From: Marinomonas sp. MED121
GTDB lineage: Bacteria > Pseudomonadota > Gammaproteobacteria > Pseudomonadales > Marinomonadaceae
Direction of reading: 5' to 3'
NCBI RefSeq assembly: GCF_000153025.1
Contig: NZ_CH672429.1
Span: forward strand, 1,513,107 to 1,577,106
Length of the DNA: 64,000 nucleotides
The notes beneath the pieces were generated by a model. It was not told the DNA's origin. It saw only the letters and a program-made list of their open reading frames with translations, and ran no database searches. Every line of letters begins with the position of its first letter. The first letter of the stretch is position 1. A program made the position numbers and the translations under genes. Positions 27,450-35,632 of the stretch are shown here, piece after piece.

Positions 27450-28202
27450 TTAAATAAACTTGTTCTCTACTATCTCGCTTTCCCATTGTTTAATAATGTC
27501 CCTTGGGCGAGTTGATCCATAGAGGGCTTCTTCTTGGCCTGTTCGATAGGCCCATAATTGATTACCAAAATCATAATGCCACCATTCACTAGGCAGGTTA
27601 GTAAACCCCACCTCTAACATGGCGTGATAAAGGATACGTCGATTTTCTTTTGCCCTGCTTTTATCACTTTTTTCAGTTTCAAGGGCATCAGTCCAAGAGC
27701 GTTCATTGGCCTCATCAAAGTGAGTGCCCATCTCTAAAAAACGCCCCATTTCATCACATAGAGTCACATCTACTGAGCCTCCCGTAAGGTGAGGACTAGG
27801 CGATTTAACATCTGCACTGGGTGGTGAAACCAGCCGCTTTGCTTTTTCATGCAAATGGCTTTCAGAGTGATCTGGGAAACTCTTCTTCAGAATATTAATC
27901 AGGGTGTCATACAAGTACTGCTGTACCGAATAAGGACGCCAGCCATCTAGCACCACTATCTTGATATTCGATGGAATAAGCTTGGTTGCCTGATGCAACT
28001 TTTCAAATACCCCTTCTCGCACAAAGCATTCTGGCATGGCGGTGGCTATGCCCATTTTTGCGTAAAAAGGATAAGTCACGAGTTGATCCGATGTGCTTAA
28101 AGGGATTAAGTCTTCTCCAGTATCAAGTATCGGAATCTCTTTATAAAGCTCCCAAGAAAACTCTGAGGTACTCGGGATTGGCGTCTCTATTAAATGCTTC
28201 AT
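27450..28202 (-). CDS. VanX-type D-Ala-D-Ala dipeptidase in a TRAP operon
   Basis: A 250-residue zinc dipeptidase of the VanX/DdpX family. The metal and catalytic residues are all present: His138 and Asp145 in SPHLTGGSVD, Glu206 and His209 in EWWHYDF, plus Arg89 in DGWRPYSVQQ. VanX-type enzymes cleave D-alanyl-D-alanine. A GTG at 28217 is possible, but the ATG at 28202 directly follows the dctM stop (TGATATG), implying coupling. No signal peptide, so it acts in the cytoplasm on an imported compound. Its fusion to a TRAP operon is unusual. Confidence 0.88.
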   Translation of the reverse strand: MKHLIETPIPSTSEFSWELYKEIPILDTGEDLIPLSTSDQLVTYPFYAKMGIATAMPECFVREGVFEKLHQATKLIPSNIKIVVLDGWRPYSVQQYLYDTLINILKKSFPDHSESHLHEKAKRLVSPPSADVKSPSPHLTGGSVDVTLCDEMGRFLEMGTHFDEANERSWTDALETEKSDKSRAKENRRILYHAMLEVGFTNLPSEWWHYDFGNQLWAYRTGQEEALYGSTRPRDIIKQWESEIVENKFI

Positions 28203-28203
28203 A

Positions 28204-29481
28204 TCAGTTAAAAACACCTGGTAAGAACAAGGTTAAGCTAGGCAAAGATATCACCAGAATTTGGGCACAGATTGCCACTAACACAAAGGGCCAAATACTC
28301 TTAAACATCTCCAGAATATCTAGCTTACTGACCGCTGCGGCCACAAAAACACAGGCTCCCATAGGTGGCGTGATCAGGGCGATTGTAATATTCACGGTTA
28401 TCACGACACCAAAATGAATCGGGTCGATACCCGAGGCAATTGCCACAGGAAAGAAGACAGGTGTCAGCAGCATGAGCGCTGAAACCTCTTCCATCAACAT
28501 GCCAATAAAGAAAGTCATCAAACTAATAATGAGCAACACGGTGGTGGGGTTTTCTTTAAAAGGCGCTAATAAAAGCGCTAACTCTGAAGGTAACTGAGCA
28601 TAGGCTAATAACCAACTCACCACAGAGGATGCCGCAATAATGACAAAGATACTGCCAGTTAAAATCGCGGTATCTGCGATCGCCTCACCAATCTTATTAA
28701 TGGATAGACTACGGTTTAACAAGCCTAACAAAAGTGCATAGGCAACAATCAGTGCACCGGATTCAGTCGGTGTTACAAACCCAAATACGATACTGGCAAC
28801 TATAATAAAAGGCGCCAGCAAAGCCGGGGCAGAATACCAAAGCGCAATTAAGACGCCTTTCAGACTGGATCTATCTGTTTGGCTTTTAAGACCCACCTTT
28901 CTCACATAGAGATAGTTCATCACAATGAAGGCGCCGCCTAACAATAGGCCTGGAATCACACCCGCTAAAAACAAATCCCCTACGGATGTATTGGTTAATG
29001 ACGCATAGAGAATCATGAAAATACTAGGCGGAATGATAGGCCCAATTAAGGAACTAGCAGCGGTTAACCCTGCCGCATAACTGGTGGCATAACCTTCTTT
29101 TTTCATGGCAGGCACTAACAAAGAACCTAAGGCAGAAGTATCAGCCACTGCTGAGCCATTTACGCCAGCAAAGAAGACACTGGAAACCACATTCACATAG
29201 CCTAGACCACCACGTAAATGCCCAACCAAAGAATTAGCCAAGCGGATGAGCTGAGAAGTTAAGCCTGAAGAATTCATCAGGTTACCCGCCAATATAAAGA
29301 GCGGGATCGCCATGAGCGCAAAAGAGTCTATACCACCAAAAAATTGCTGTGGCACCATGCGATACGCAAGGGAAAAATCAATAAAATAAAAGCCAACTAA
29401 CGAGGCGAGAATCAGGCAAATATAAAGCGGAATACCCAGCAGGATATTAATTAAAAAGGTAATAATAATGGCGGTTAACAT
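28204..29481 (-). CDS. dctM: TRAP transporter large permease (DctM type)
   Basis: A 425-residue inner-membrane protein with about 12 hydrophobic segments that forms the ion-coupled transport channel. GGIDSFALMAIPLFILAGNLMN near residues 49-70 and LIGPIIPPSIFMILYASLTN near 142-161 are DctM hallmarks. It overlaps dctQ by 7 bases and is followed by the VanX-type gene within two bases. Substrate is unknown; the operon content suggests a dipeptide or a D-amino-acid compound. Confidence 0.94.
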   Translation of the reverse strand: MLTAIIITFLINILLGIPLYICLILASLVGFYFIDFSLAYRMVPQQFFGGIDSFALMAIPLFILAGNLMNSSGLTSQLIRLANSLVGHLRGGLGYVNVVSSVFFAGVNGSAVADTSALGSLLVPAMKKEGYATSYAAGLTAASSLIGPIIPPSIFMILYASLTNTSVGDLFLAGVIPGLLLGGAFIVMNYLYVRKVGLKSQTDRSSLKGVLIALWYSAPALLAPFIIVASIVFGFVTPTESGALIVAYALLLGLLNRSLSINKIGEAIADTAILTGSIFVIIAASSVVSWLLAYAQLPSELALLLAPFKENPTTVLLIISLMTFFIGMLMEEVSALMLLTPVFFPVAIASGIDPIHFGVVITVNITIALITPPMGACVFVAAAVSKLDILEMFKSIWPFVLVAICAQILVISLPSLTLFLPGVFN

Positions 29482-29960
29482 GCCTCATCCTCTTTTTTCT
29501 TAGTTGGAAAAGGTCCTTGTAATAACACCATTAAAAATAAAGCGGCAAAACCAATCGGCATACTCAGAAGAGGCAAGGTTTTACTGACGCCTAAGCCCAT
29601 ACTGGTAAAACGTCCCATGGATAAGGAGTACTTAGTGCTAATAAAGGTAAAGAATAAGGCGACCGCTAACACGACAAACCACTGATAATATTTAATCAAA
29701 CGACGGGTAAAATCATTGACCATTTCTTCCAGAAAGGACACCTTCATATGCCTTGCGTCCACATAGGCACAGGACATAATCAGCATTACACTGGCAATAA
29801 TGGCGTACCTTGACAGCTCATCCGACCAGATAGGGGCAGAGTTCAAAATATAGCGGGTAAACACGCTGTAGAGTATCAGCAGCACATTTAAAGCGAGTAT
29901 CGTCTTGGATAAAGACATTAACAGGCGATAAATACCTGATCGGATAATATCTAAGGTCAT
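29475..29960 (-). CDS. dctQ: TRAP transporter small permease (DctQ type)
   Basis: A 161-residue protein with four membrane helices and the DctQ motif SAPIWSDELSRYAII near residues 43-57 (W-x-x-E). It bridges to DctM. A longer frame begins at 29993, but the ATG at 29960 has GAGG five bases upstream, giving a 38-base gap from dctP that contains a hairpin. Confidence 0.9.
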   Translation of the reverse strand: MTLDIIRSGIYRLLMSLSKTILALNVLLILYSVFTRYILNSAPIWSDELSRYAIIASVMLIMSCAYVDARHMKVSFLEEMVNDFTRRLIKYYQWFVVLAVALFFTFISTKYSLSMGRFTSMGLGVSKTLPLLSMPIGFAALFLMVLLQGPFPTKKKEDEAC

Positions 29961-29971
29961 AACAGCCTCAA

Positions 29972-29987
29972 AGGCGCCGAAGCGCCT
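29972..29987 (-). other. Hairpin between dctP and dctQ
   Basis: AGGCGC-CGAA-GCGCCT lies between the dctP stop and dctQ start. Such stems commonly protect the binding-protein message and lower downstream expression. Confidence 0.6.
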
Positions 29988-29998
29988 AACCAAATAAA

Positions 29999-31033
29999 TT
30001 ACTGATTAAAACCAACATCTTTTAGAGCAAGATCAACCCACTTCTGGTCTATGCCCTCGTCTTTCAACCATTGAAAGTAAGACGGCTGGCCAACTTGGCG
30101 AAACTCTTCGAGTTCAGCTGCGGTTGGTCTATAAACCTGCATGCCCTTTTCTTCTAGGTAAGCAATACGCTCATTTACCTTGCTTTCGACTGACTTACGG
30201 TTCATGTCGTTAGCTTCTTTTACCGCTTCCAATAAAGCCGCTTTTTCAGAAGCAGACAAACTATTTAGAAGCTCATCATTACCCACCAAGAACTGATCAG
30301 AATACTGAATGTTAGCCAGCGTTAGATATTTTTGTACTTCGTATAAACTACCCAAAATGATGTACATAGGTGGGTTCATTTGCCCATCAGCAACCCCCAT
30401 TTTTAACCCCATATAAACATCAGTCCATGGAATCGGCGTACCGGATGCACCAAATGCGTTGTATAGTGCAACTTGGCTTTTATCCATGGCACGAAACCTA
30501 AGACCATCAAAGTCTTTAGGGGATTTAATTGGTTTTTTGTTATTAGTAAAAGCCAGTAATCCACCTTCTTCGACTACAGCCAAAAGGTGTCCACCTGTAC
30601 GAGCATAGAAGTCTTTTTCAACCGCTTTCCAATAGTCACCCTTATCAAAAAATTCGCGTGCTTTATCAAAGTCGCTGAACATAAAAGGAATCGCACTCAC
30701 AAAAATCTCAGGGAACAAAGGTGAGATGCCACCGAAAGAAGCAATATTTAAGCTAGGGATATTTAACACCTGCTCCATTCGCTGCTCTTCATTTCCTAAC
30801 ATGCTGTTTGGGTAAAGTTTTAGCTCTAACTCACCTTGTGTTTTTTCTGACACTAAGGTTTTCAAGTTTTCAGCAAAAAGGTGTACCGCATTTTTATTCG
30901 CATCTGGCGCGCCGTTGTAACTCAAATTGATTGTTTGAGCGTTCACAGCAAGAGATAAGGTTGAAAGTGCGGCACCTAAAGCTAGGGATTTGAAGACGCT
31001 AGTTGCACCAAACACTTTTTTTATAATCGTCAT
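29999..31033 (-). CDS. dctP: TRAP transporter periplasmic binding protein (DctP type)
   Basis: A 344-residue receptor with a 32-residue signal peptide ending AVNA. The DctP core is clear: KLYPNSMLGNEEQRMEQV (about residues 72-89) and KSPKDFDGLRFRAMDK with the carboxylate-binding arginine in LRFR near 173. It feeds the DctQM permease encoded next. Because the operon ends with a VanX-type dipeptidase, the ligand may be a peptide-like or D-amino compound instead of a C4-dicarboxylate; this is inference. Confidence 0.93.
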   Translation of the reverse strand: MTIIKKVFGATSVFKSLALGAALSTLSLAVNAQTINLSYNGAPDANKNAVHLFAENLKTLVSEKTQGELELKLYPNSMLGNEEQRMEQVLNIPSLNIASFGGISPLFPEIFVSAIPFMFSDFDKAREFFDKGDYWKAVEKDFYARTGGHLLAVVEEGGLLAFTNNKKPIKSPKDFDGLRFRAMDKSQVALYNAFGASGTPIPWTDVYMGLKMGVADGQMNPPMYIILGSLYEVQKYLTLANIQYSDQFLVGNDELLNSLSASEKAALLEAVKEANDMNRKSVESKVNERIAYLEEKGMQVYRPTAAELEEFRQVGQPSYFQWLKDEGIDQKWVDLALKDVGFNQ

Positions 31034-31226
31034 TTTAGATTCCTCTAAGCATTTTTATCAGTTTGATATTTCTGTGTATTTTTGATCATTTTGTAGCCCA
31101 CCTTTTACAAACTAAACTTGAGCTGTTGACACCACAAGCCCCAAACTGTTGCATTTTAAGCAACGCACAAAAACTAAAATTAGAAGCGACAGCGCACAAA
31201 GTATTTTTAGTATTAGGCATTAGGTA

Positions 31227-32141
31227 TTAGGTATCAGACAAAAAACGCATCGTTTCAGACAAGTGATCAAGCAAGGCTTGGGCAGCAAGTGTCAGCTCTC
31301 GGCCCTCTAGGCTCAGCACGCAAACCTTGGCTTTTGCAAAAACAGGGTTATCAATAGGCACAACCTCTATCTTGCCTTGCTCTATCTCTTCCCAAATCGT
31401 CAGTCTTGGCATAAAGGAAATGCCTAGGCCAGACATGACATAATTTTTCAGGGCAGAAACAGAGTTAGTCCGTAAGCTTGGCGTTAATTTAAAGTGATTC
31501 AATTCTTCTGCCAAGGTGACTAAGCGGCCCATTCCCGTAGATTTATCAATCAAAGCAATGGGGTATTTTACCACTGACTTAAAGGTGACTGGGCCTGTTA
31601 ACTGAGTCAGTTCATGGCCTGGTGGCACGATTAACTCTAACGGATGTTGAGTTTCTAAATGGCAATGTAATTTAGGATGGTTCGCAGAGGCATAGGTTAA
31701 AGCGAAATCAATATGCTCTTCTTCGAGTAAGCTAACCGCATCCTGTGCGCCAGCCATTTCCACAGTGAGCTGGATATTCTTATGTTTCTTTAAGAAGGAT
31801 TGCAGTGGAGAAGAGATTAAATCCCCTATGATCCCCTCGCCCACAGCAATTCTCACCTCGCCCGAGCGCAGATTAAGCATGTCATCTAAGCGGGACAAGG
31901 TGGCTTGTTCACTGGCACACATCTTTCGATAATATTGCAGAAGCTCTTCGCCCGCTGGGGTAATAGGATTACGACTATTGGTTCTATCCCAAAGAGGAAG
32001 CAATAAACTCTCTTCCAATTGAGAGAGTAAACGGCTCACGGCAGACGGGTTTACATTAAGCCTAGCGGCCGCTTTTCTAAGAGTTTTATAACGCGCGATG
32101 GCATTGAGATACTCAAGTGCACGAGGCGGAAGTTTATGCAT
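31227..32141 (-). CDS. LysR family regulator upstream of the TRAP operon
   Basis: A 304-residue regulator with an N-terminal HTH (YKTLRKAAARLNVNPSAVSRLLSQLE, residues about 18-43 in parts) and a substrate-binding domain. It lies immediately upstream of dctP in the same orientation, a plausible controller of the TRAP/dipeptidase operon. Three 7-base ATTAGG(T/C) repeats at 31212-31232 span its stop codon. Confidence 0.88.
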   Translation of the reverse strand: MHKLPPRALEYLNAIARYKTLRKAAARLNVNPSAVSRLLSQLEESLLLPLWDRTNSRNPITPAGEELLQYYRKMCASEQATLSRLDDMLNLRSGEVRIAVGEGIIGDLISSPLQSFLKKHKNIQLTVEMAGAQDAVSLLEEEHIDFALTYASANHPKLHCHLETQHPLELIVPPGHELTQLTGPVTFKSVVKYPIALIDKSTGMGRLVTLAEELNHFKLTPSLRTNSVSALKNYVMSGLGISFMPRLTIWEEIEQGKIEVVPIDNPVFAKAKVCVLSLEGRELTLAAQALLDHLSETMRFLSDT

Positions 32142-32215
32142 AAATCACCTTAGAAACTAAAAACTGAGCCGAATTAGAGAGAGGAGTTTAGATCGAACTA
32201 TAACCTAAAGAGAAC

Positions 32216-32233
32216 TAAATTCGATTGAATTTA
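32216..32233. promoter_or_regulatory. Palindrome upstream of the LysR gene
   Basis: TAAATTC-GATT-GAATTTA, 75 bases before the LysR start. It has the interrupted-palindrome form of LysR autoregulatory sites. Confidence 0.4.
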
Positions 32234-32293
32234 ATATTCTATGGACAGCTTAACAGCACATTCGCTGAGTAAATATGAACCTAACCTTAGTTA

Positions 32294-33199
32294 TTAGTGC
32301 GTTTCTAAACGGCTTTCTTGTCGAAAGTTTTTAGGCGTTTTCTCAAAGGCTAATTTAAACTTTTTAGCAAAATAAGCAGGGCAACTAAAGCCTGTGTCGT
32401 AGGCGACCTTGGTGATGGCCTTATTACTTTCCACCAGCATTTGTGCGGCAATTCTTAAACGGTAATTGAGCAGATAATTATTGGGCGTCGTTTTTAACCC
32501 GTTACGAAACAAGCGATAGCACTCACTTTCACTAATGTTTGCGGCAAGGCTAATGTCAGCCACACTGATATGAGTCCCGTGGTTGTCATGGATATAATTA
32601 AGCAGGGCATGTAAGCGCTTTTCATTGGTACTGGGCACTTGAGCGTTAGACAAAATATCAGGTTTATTCTCGCCAAAAAGGTGCCAGAATTTCATCAAAG
32701 CCATGGTCATCACAAACTCATAATCATCACTTTCATTTTGCCAAACCACAAAAGCCGCTTTTAGCTCGTCTATGACAGTTTGATGCCAAGTAAGCTCAGG
32801 TGAGAATTTATAACTTAGCAATTGTTTGTTGTTTAGCACAGGTAACACATGCTTTTTATAGATACGGCTAAAGCTCTGGCCACCTATCATTTGAGGGTTA
32901 AAAACCGCATTGAGGATACGACAATCACCAGGGCCGTTATTGGTCAACTTATGCAGTGCCCCCGCATTCACAAAGATCATCTCACCGGCAGTAAGGATCT
33001 CACTCTTACCTATGCACTCCACCTTGGTACTGCCTTCAACCACTAGCACTATTTCAACTTCATCATGCCAATGCCAAGGCACTTCTCCGCCAAAGAATTT
33101 AGAAAACCACTCATCATAAGAAGCGCAAGGAAAGTCACTCGCTCCATGGGAGGTAAGCTCTCTACCGCTCTCATCTGTTTCAATTTTATAAATTTGCAT
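32294..33199 (-). CDS. AraC family regulator with cupin sensor
   Basis: A 301-residue regulator. The N-terminal cupin includes VPWHWHDEVEIVLVVEGST (residues about 39-57) and ILTAGEMIFVNAGALHKL, a small-molecule pocket. The C-terminal AraC domain carries NISESECYRLFRNGLKTTPNNYL and GFSCPAYFAKKFKLAFEKTPKNFR (about residues 215-290). It is divergent from an MFS permease gene at 33359, its likely target. Effector unknown. Confidence 0.88.
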   Translation of the reverse strand: MQIYKIETDESGRELTSHGASDFPCASYDEWFSKFFGGEVPWHWHDEVEIVLVVEGSTKVECIGKSEILTAGEMIFVNAGALHKLTNNGPGDCRILNAVFNPQMIGGQSFSRIYKKHVLPVLNNKQLLSYKFSPELTWHQTVIDELKAAFVVWQNESDDYEFVMTMALMKFWHLFGENKPDILSNAQVPSTNEKRLHALLNYIHDNHGTHISVADISLAANISESECYRLFRNGLKTTPNNYLLNYRLRIAAQMLVESNKAITKVAYDTGFSCPAYFAKKFKLAFEKTPKNFRQESRLETH

Positions 33200-33358
33200 A
33201 CTTATGCCATCAAGTTGAGTACAACTAAATTTGGAAGGATTGTTATATTTTAGAATAGCATTTACATATTTTTTTAATAGTACTGGCAGTATTGTTATTC
33301 CAATTCATTAATTTAATGCTCTTGCTATAAGGCAAGGCGCTTAACGGAAACAAACGCC

Positions 33359-34618
33359 ATGCTCATTTTACTTGTGATTATTTATTTAGCCTTTATTAGC
33401 TTGGGAATCCCTGATGCGGTACTTGGCTCGTCTTGGCCCATCATGAGTCAAAACCTCAATGCGAGTCTTGAATTTGCAGGTGTCGTTTCCCTAGTGATCA
33501 GCTTAGGCACTGTCATTTCAAGCCTAATAACAGCCAAGCTTATTAATCAATTTGGAATCGGTAAGGTGGTTGCTTTTAGCGTGCTATTAACAGCAAGCGC
33601 CCTACTGGGCTTTAGCATGGCGAACTTTGCTTTAGCTTTAATGCTACTAGCCATTCCCTTAGGCATAGGCGCTGGCGCAGTGGATGCGGCATTAAACAAT
33701 TATGTGGCGCAAAACTACGAATCTAAGCATATGAATTATCTACACTCTTTCTGGGGTGTCGGGGCTACGGCAGGCCCGCTCATTATGGCGAACTACCTCA
33801 TGCTAAATGAAGGCTGGCGACAAGGTTATATGACCATTGCCCTAATTCAATTTGCCTTGGTCATCATACTCTTTGCAAGCTTGCCTCTTTGGAAAAAGGC
33901 TATCACGGCGAAACAAAAAGAAACCGATTCTACCCCTTATATTTCTAATAAAAAGGCTCTTGGTATTTTTGGGGTCAAGATTCAGCTCATCATGTTCTTC
34001 TGCTACTGCGCCCTTGAGGTTGGCACAGGTCTCTGGGCTGCCAGTTATTTAAGTATCGAAAAAGGCTTTAGCCCAGAAGATGCTGCCTTTTGGACCGCTG
34101 TCTTCTACCTAGGCATCACATCTGGTCGTTTTTTATGTGGCCTTATCTCAGGAAAAGTCTCAGGAAAAGTTTCGGGAAAAGTCTCAGAAAAAGTTGCTGC
34201 AACAGGCTCAGAAAAGCCAATACATAAACTCAATGAAGAAGGCCTTATTCGCCTTGGTGTCATCACCATTATTTTAGGTGTGCTAGTACTGATCTCGCCA
34301 CTTCCTAGTGCGCTTTCCCCCTTTGGATTGATGTTGATAGGGTTGGGCTGCGCACCAATTTATCCAAATACCATACACCTGACACCAAAGCGCTTTAGTG
34401 CCTCTGCGTCACAAGCAGTCATAGGTTTATCTATGGCCTGCGCATACATAGGCACAACCTTGGTTCCCCCCTTCATTGGGGGTTTAGTGTCTTATTTCTC
34501 CTTCGCCTTATACCCTGTTCTCTTATTAATTTTGGCACTTGGTTTGCTTGTAACAACAGAGAAGCTCAGGGGATTTAGCCAAGAGAAAAAACATAACGGA
34601 GTATTAGGAGAGGCCTAA
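33359..34618 (+). CDS. MFS transporter (sugar-permease FucP/YfkF-like group)
   Basis: A 419-residue polytopic protein with about 12 membrane segments, opening with FISLGIPDAVLGSSWPIM, typical of MFS permeases related to FucP/YihN-like carriers. A repeat SGKVSGKVSGKVSEKV, residues 264-279, is inserted in a hydrophilic loop and arises from four 12-base DNA units. Its stop overlaps the start of a short DeoR-type gene (TAATG). The divergent AraC regulator is the probable controller. Confidence 0.85.
   Translation: MLILLVIIYLAFISLGIPDAVLGSSWPIMSQNLNASLEFAGVVSLVISLGTVISSLITAKLINQFGIGKVVAFSVLLTASALLGFSMANFALALMLLAIPLGIGAGAVDAALNNYVAQNYESKHMNYLHSFWGVGATAGPLIMANYLMLNEGWRQGYMTIALIQFALVIILFASLPLWKKAITAKQKETDSTPYISNKKALGIFGVKIQLIMFFCYCALEVGTGLWAASYLSIEKGFSPEDAAFWTAVFYLGITSGRFLCGLISGKVSGKVSGKVSEKVAATGSEKPIHKLNEEGLIRLGVITIILGVLVLISPLPSALSPFGLMLIGLGCAPIYPNTIHLTPKRFSASASQAVIGLSMACAYIGTTLVPPFIGGLVSYFSFALYPVLLLILALGLLVTTEKLRGFSQEKKHNGVLGEA
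34148..34195 (+). repeat. Four 12-bp tandem repeats inside the MFS gene
   Basis: Units TCAGGAAAAGTC, TCAGGAAAAGTT, TCGGGAAAAGTC and TCAGAAAAAGTT are in frame, encoding four SGKV-like blocks. Copy number changes by multiples of 12 bases would keep the frame. Confidence 0.9.
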
Positions 34619-34839
34619 TGAAGCAGACAGACAATGGGATTAAAAAGCGCGCTTTAATTGCCACTAATGAGCGCAGACAAAAGATTCTTTTCTTAGTCGA
34701 AATAGAAGGCGAGGTGTCCTCGCATCAATTAAGTCAGCGCTTTAAGATCTCTGAAAAGGCCATAGTGCGAGATCTCACTACCCTAGAAGAAGCAAATTTA
34801 TTACGCCAAACGAGCGATGGCGCAAGGTGTAGAGAATAA
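34618..34839 (+). CDS. Short DeoR-type helix-turn-helix protein
   Basis: A 73-residue protein consisting almost only of the DeoR N-terminal winged helix: RRQKILFLVEIEGEVSSHQLSQRFKISEKAIVRDLTTLEE (residues about 20-59 in parts). Full-length DeoR repressors are about 250 residues with a C-terminal sugar-sensing domain, absent here, so it is a truncation or a stand-alone DNA-binding protein. It is translationally coupled to the MFS gene and preceded by TTAGGAGAGG. Confidence 0.7.
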   Translation: MKQTDNGIKKRALIATNERRQKILFLVEIEGEVSSHQLSQRFKISEKAIVRDLTTLEEANLLRQTSDGARCRE

Positions 34840-34908
34840 GAGCATGAGGCGACTTAAAGGTTAATGGTAAACCAAACTTAGAAGGCTCTACTAAAGCAAA
34901 GCCTAAAC

Positions 34909-35382
34909 TTATTTTTTAAAAAGCGTAATCACATCATGCTCTAACAAAGACTCCATCACCACAAAGGTCACATACTTACAGTCTGGATGAGTCTCTAATA
35001 AACCATCTATCGTACTGGCAATGTATTCCACCGAACTTGCCACAATTTTCACAATAATATCATCTTGACCTGCAAGGCGAATACATTCGGTAATTTCAGG
35101 AATCTGCTTTAACGAATCCACCACGGATTTAAACTTGGTTTGGTTCACAGACACAGTCAAATAGGCAGAAATAGGATAACCCAAGGGCTTTAAATTAATG
35201 TTAGCGCTGTAGCCTGTGATGATATTGGCCTCTTCCAAACGCTTTACCCTTTCTGCAACCGCAGGCCTTGAAAGCGACACCTTTTCACTTAATTCAGAAA
35301 AAGACATTCGGCCGTCCTTTTGCAGCTCACTTAAGATCTTCCAATCAAGGGCATCCGGCTCTTTTTTAAAATGGTAAGTCAT
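34909..35382 (-). CDS. Lrp/AsnC family regulator
   Basis: A 157-residue protein with the N-terminal Lrp HTH (LDWKILSELQKDGRMSFSELSEKVSLSRPAVAERVKRLEE in parts, residues about 13-52) and a C-terminal RAM effector domain. It is divergent from the class V aminotransferase gene at 35633, which is the natural target. Such regulators respond to amino acids. Confidence 0.92.
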   Translation of the reverse strand: MTYHFKKEPDALDWKILSELQKDGRMSFSELSEKVSLSRPAVAERVKRLEEANIITGYSANINLKPLGYPISAYLTVSVNQTKFKSVVDSLKQIPEITECIRLAGQDDIIVKIVASSVEYIASTIDGLLETHPDCKYVTFVVMESLLEHDVITLFKK

Positions 35383-35632
35383 ATTTAGGTTTCACCTTCA
35401 CTTTGTCGGTAAATCACAGATTAAAACAGCAATGCGTCATGTAAGGCATCAAACCCTCAAACTATACTTTAATCAAGCTTTGAAGACGCCAAGAAATGAT
35501 AACAAGGTCTTACTAAAAGCCAAAACGAAACGCCATAAAAGACTTACTTTTCAAGGAGTAAGTAAACAAATAAGCGAAGAACAAGAAAGGCCTTCAAACC
35601 CACTTATTGATGAATTAAAAAGGTGAAAGACA

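Noticed and set aside
31212..31232. Three ATTAGG(T/C) 7-mers at the LysR stop
   Set aside because: Too short and partly coding; probably chance or minor slippage.
35432..35626. 64-residue basic frame before the class V aminotransferase
   Set aside because: No ribosome site and no recognisable features; more likely the leader of the downstream gene.
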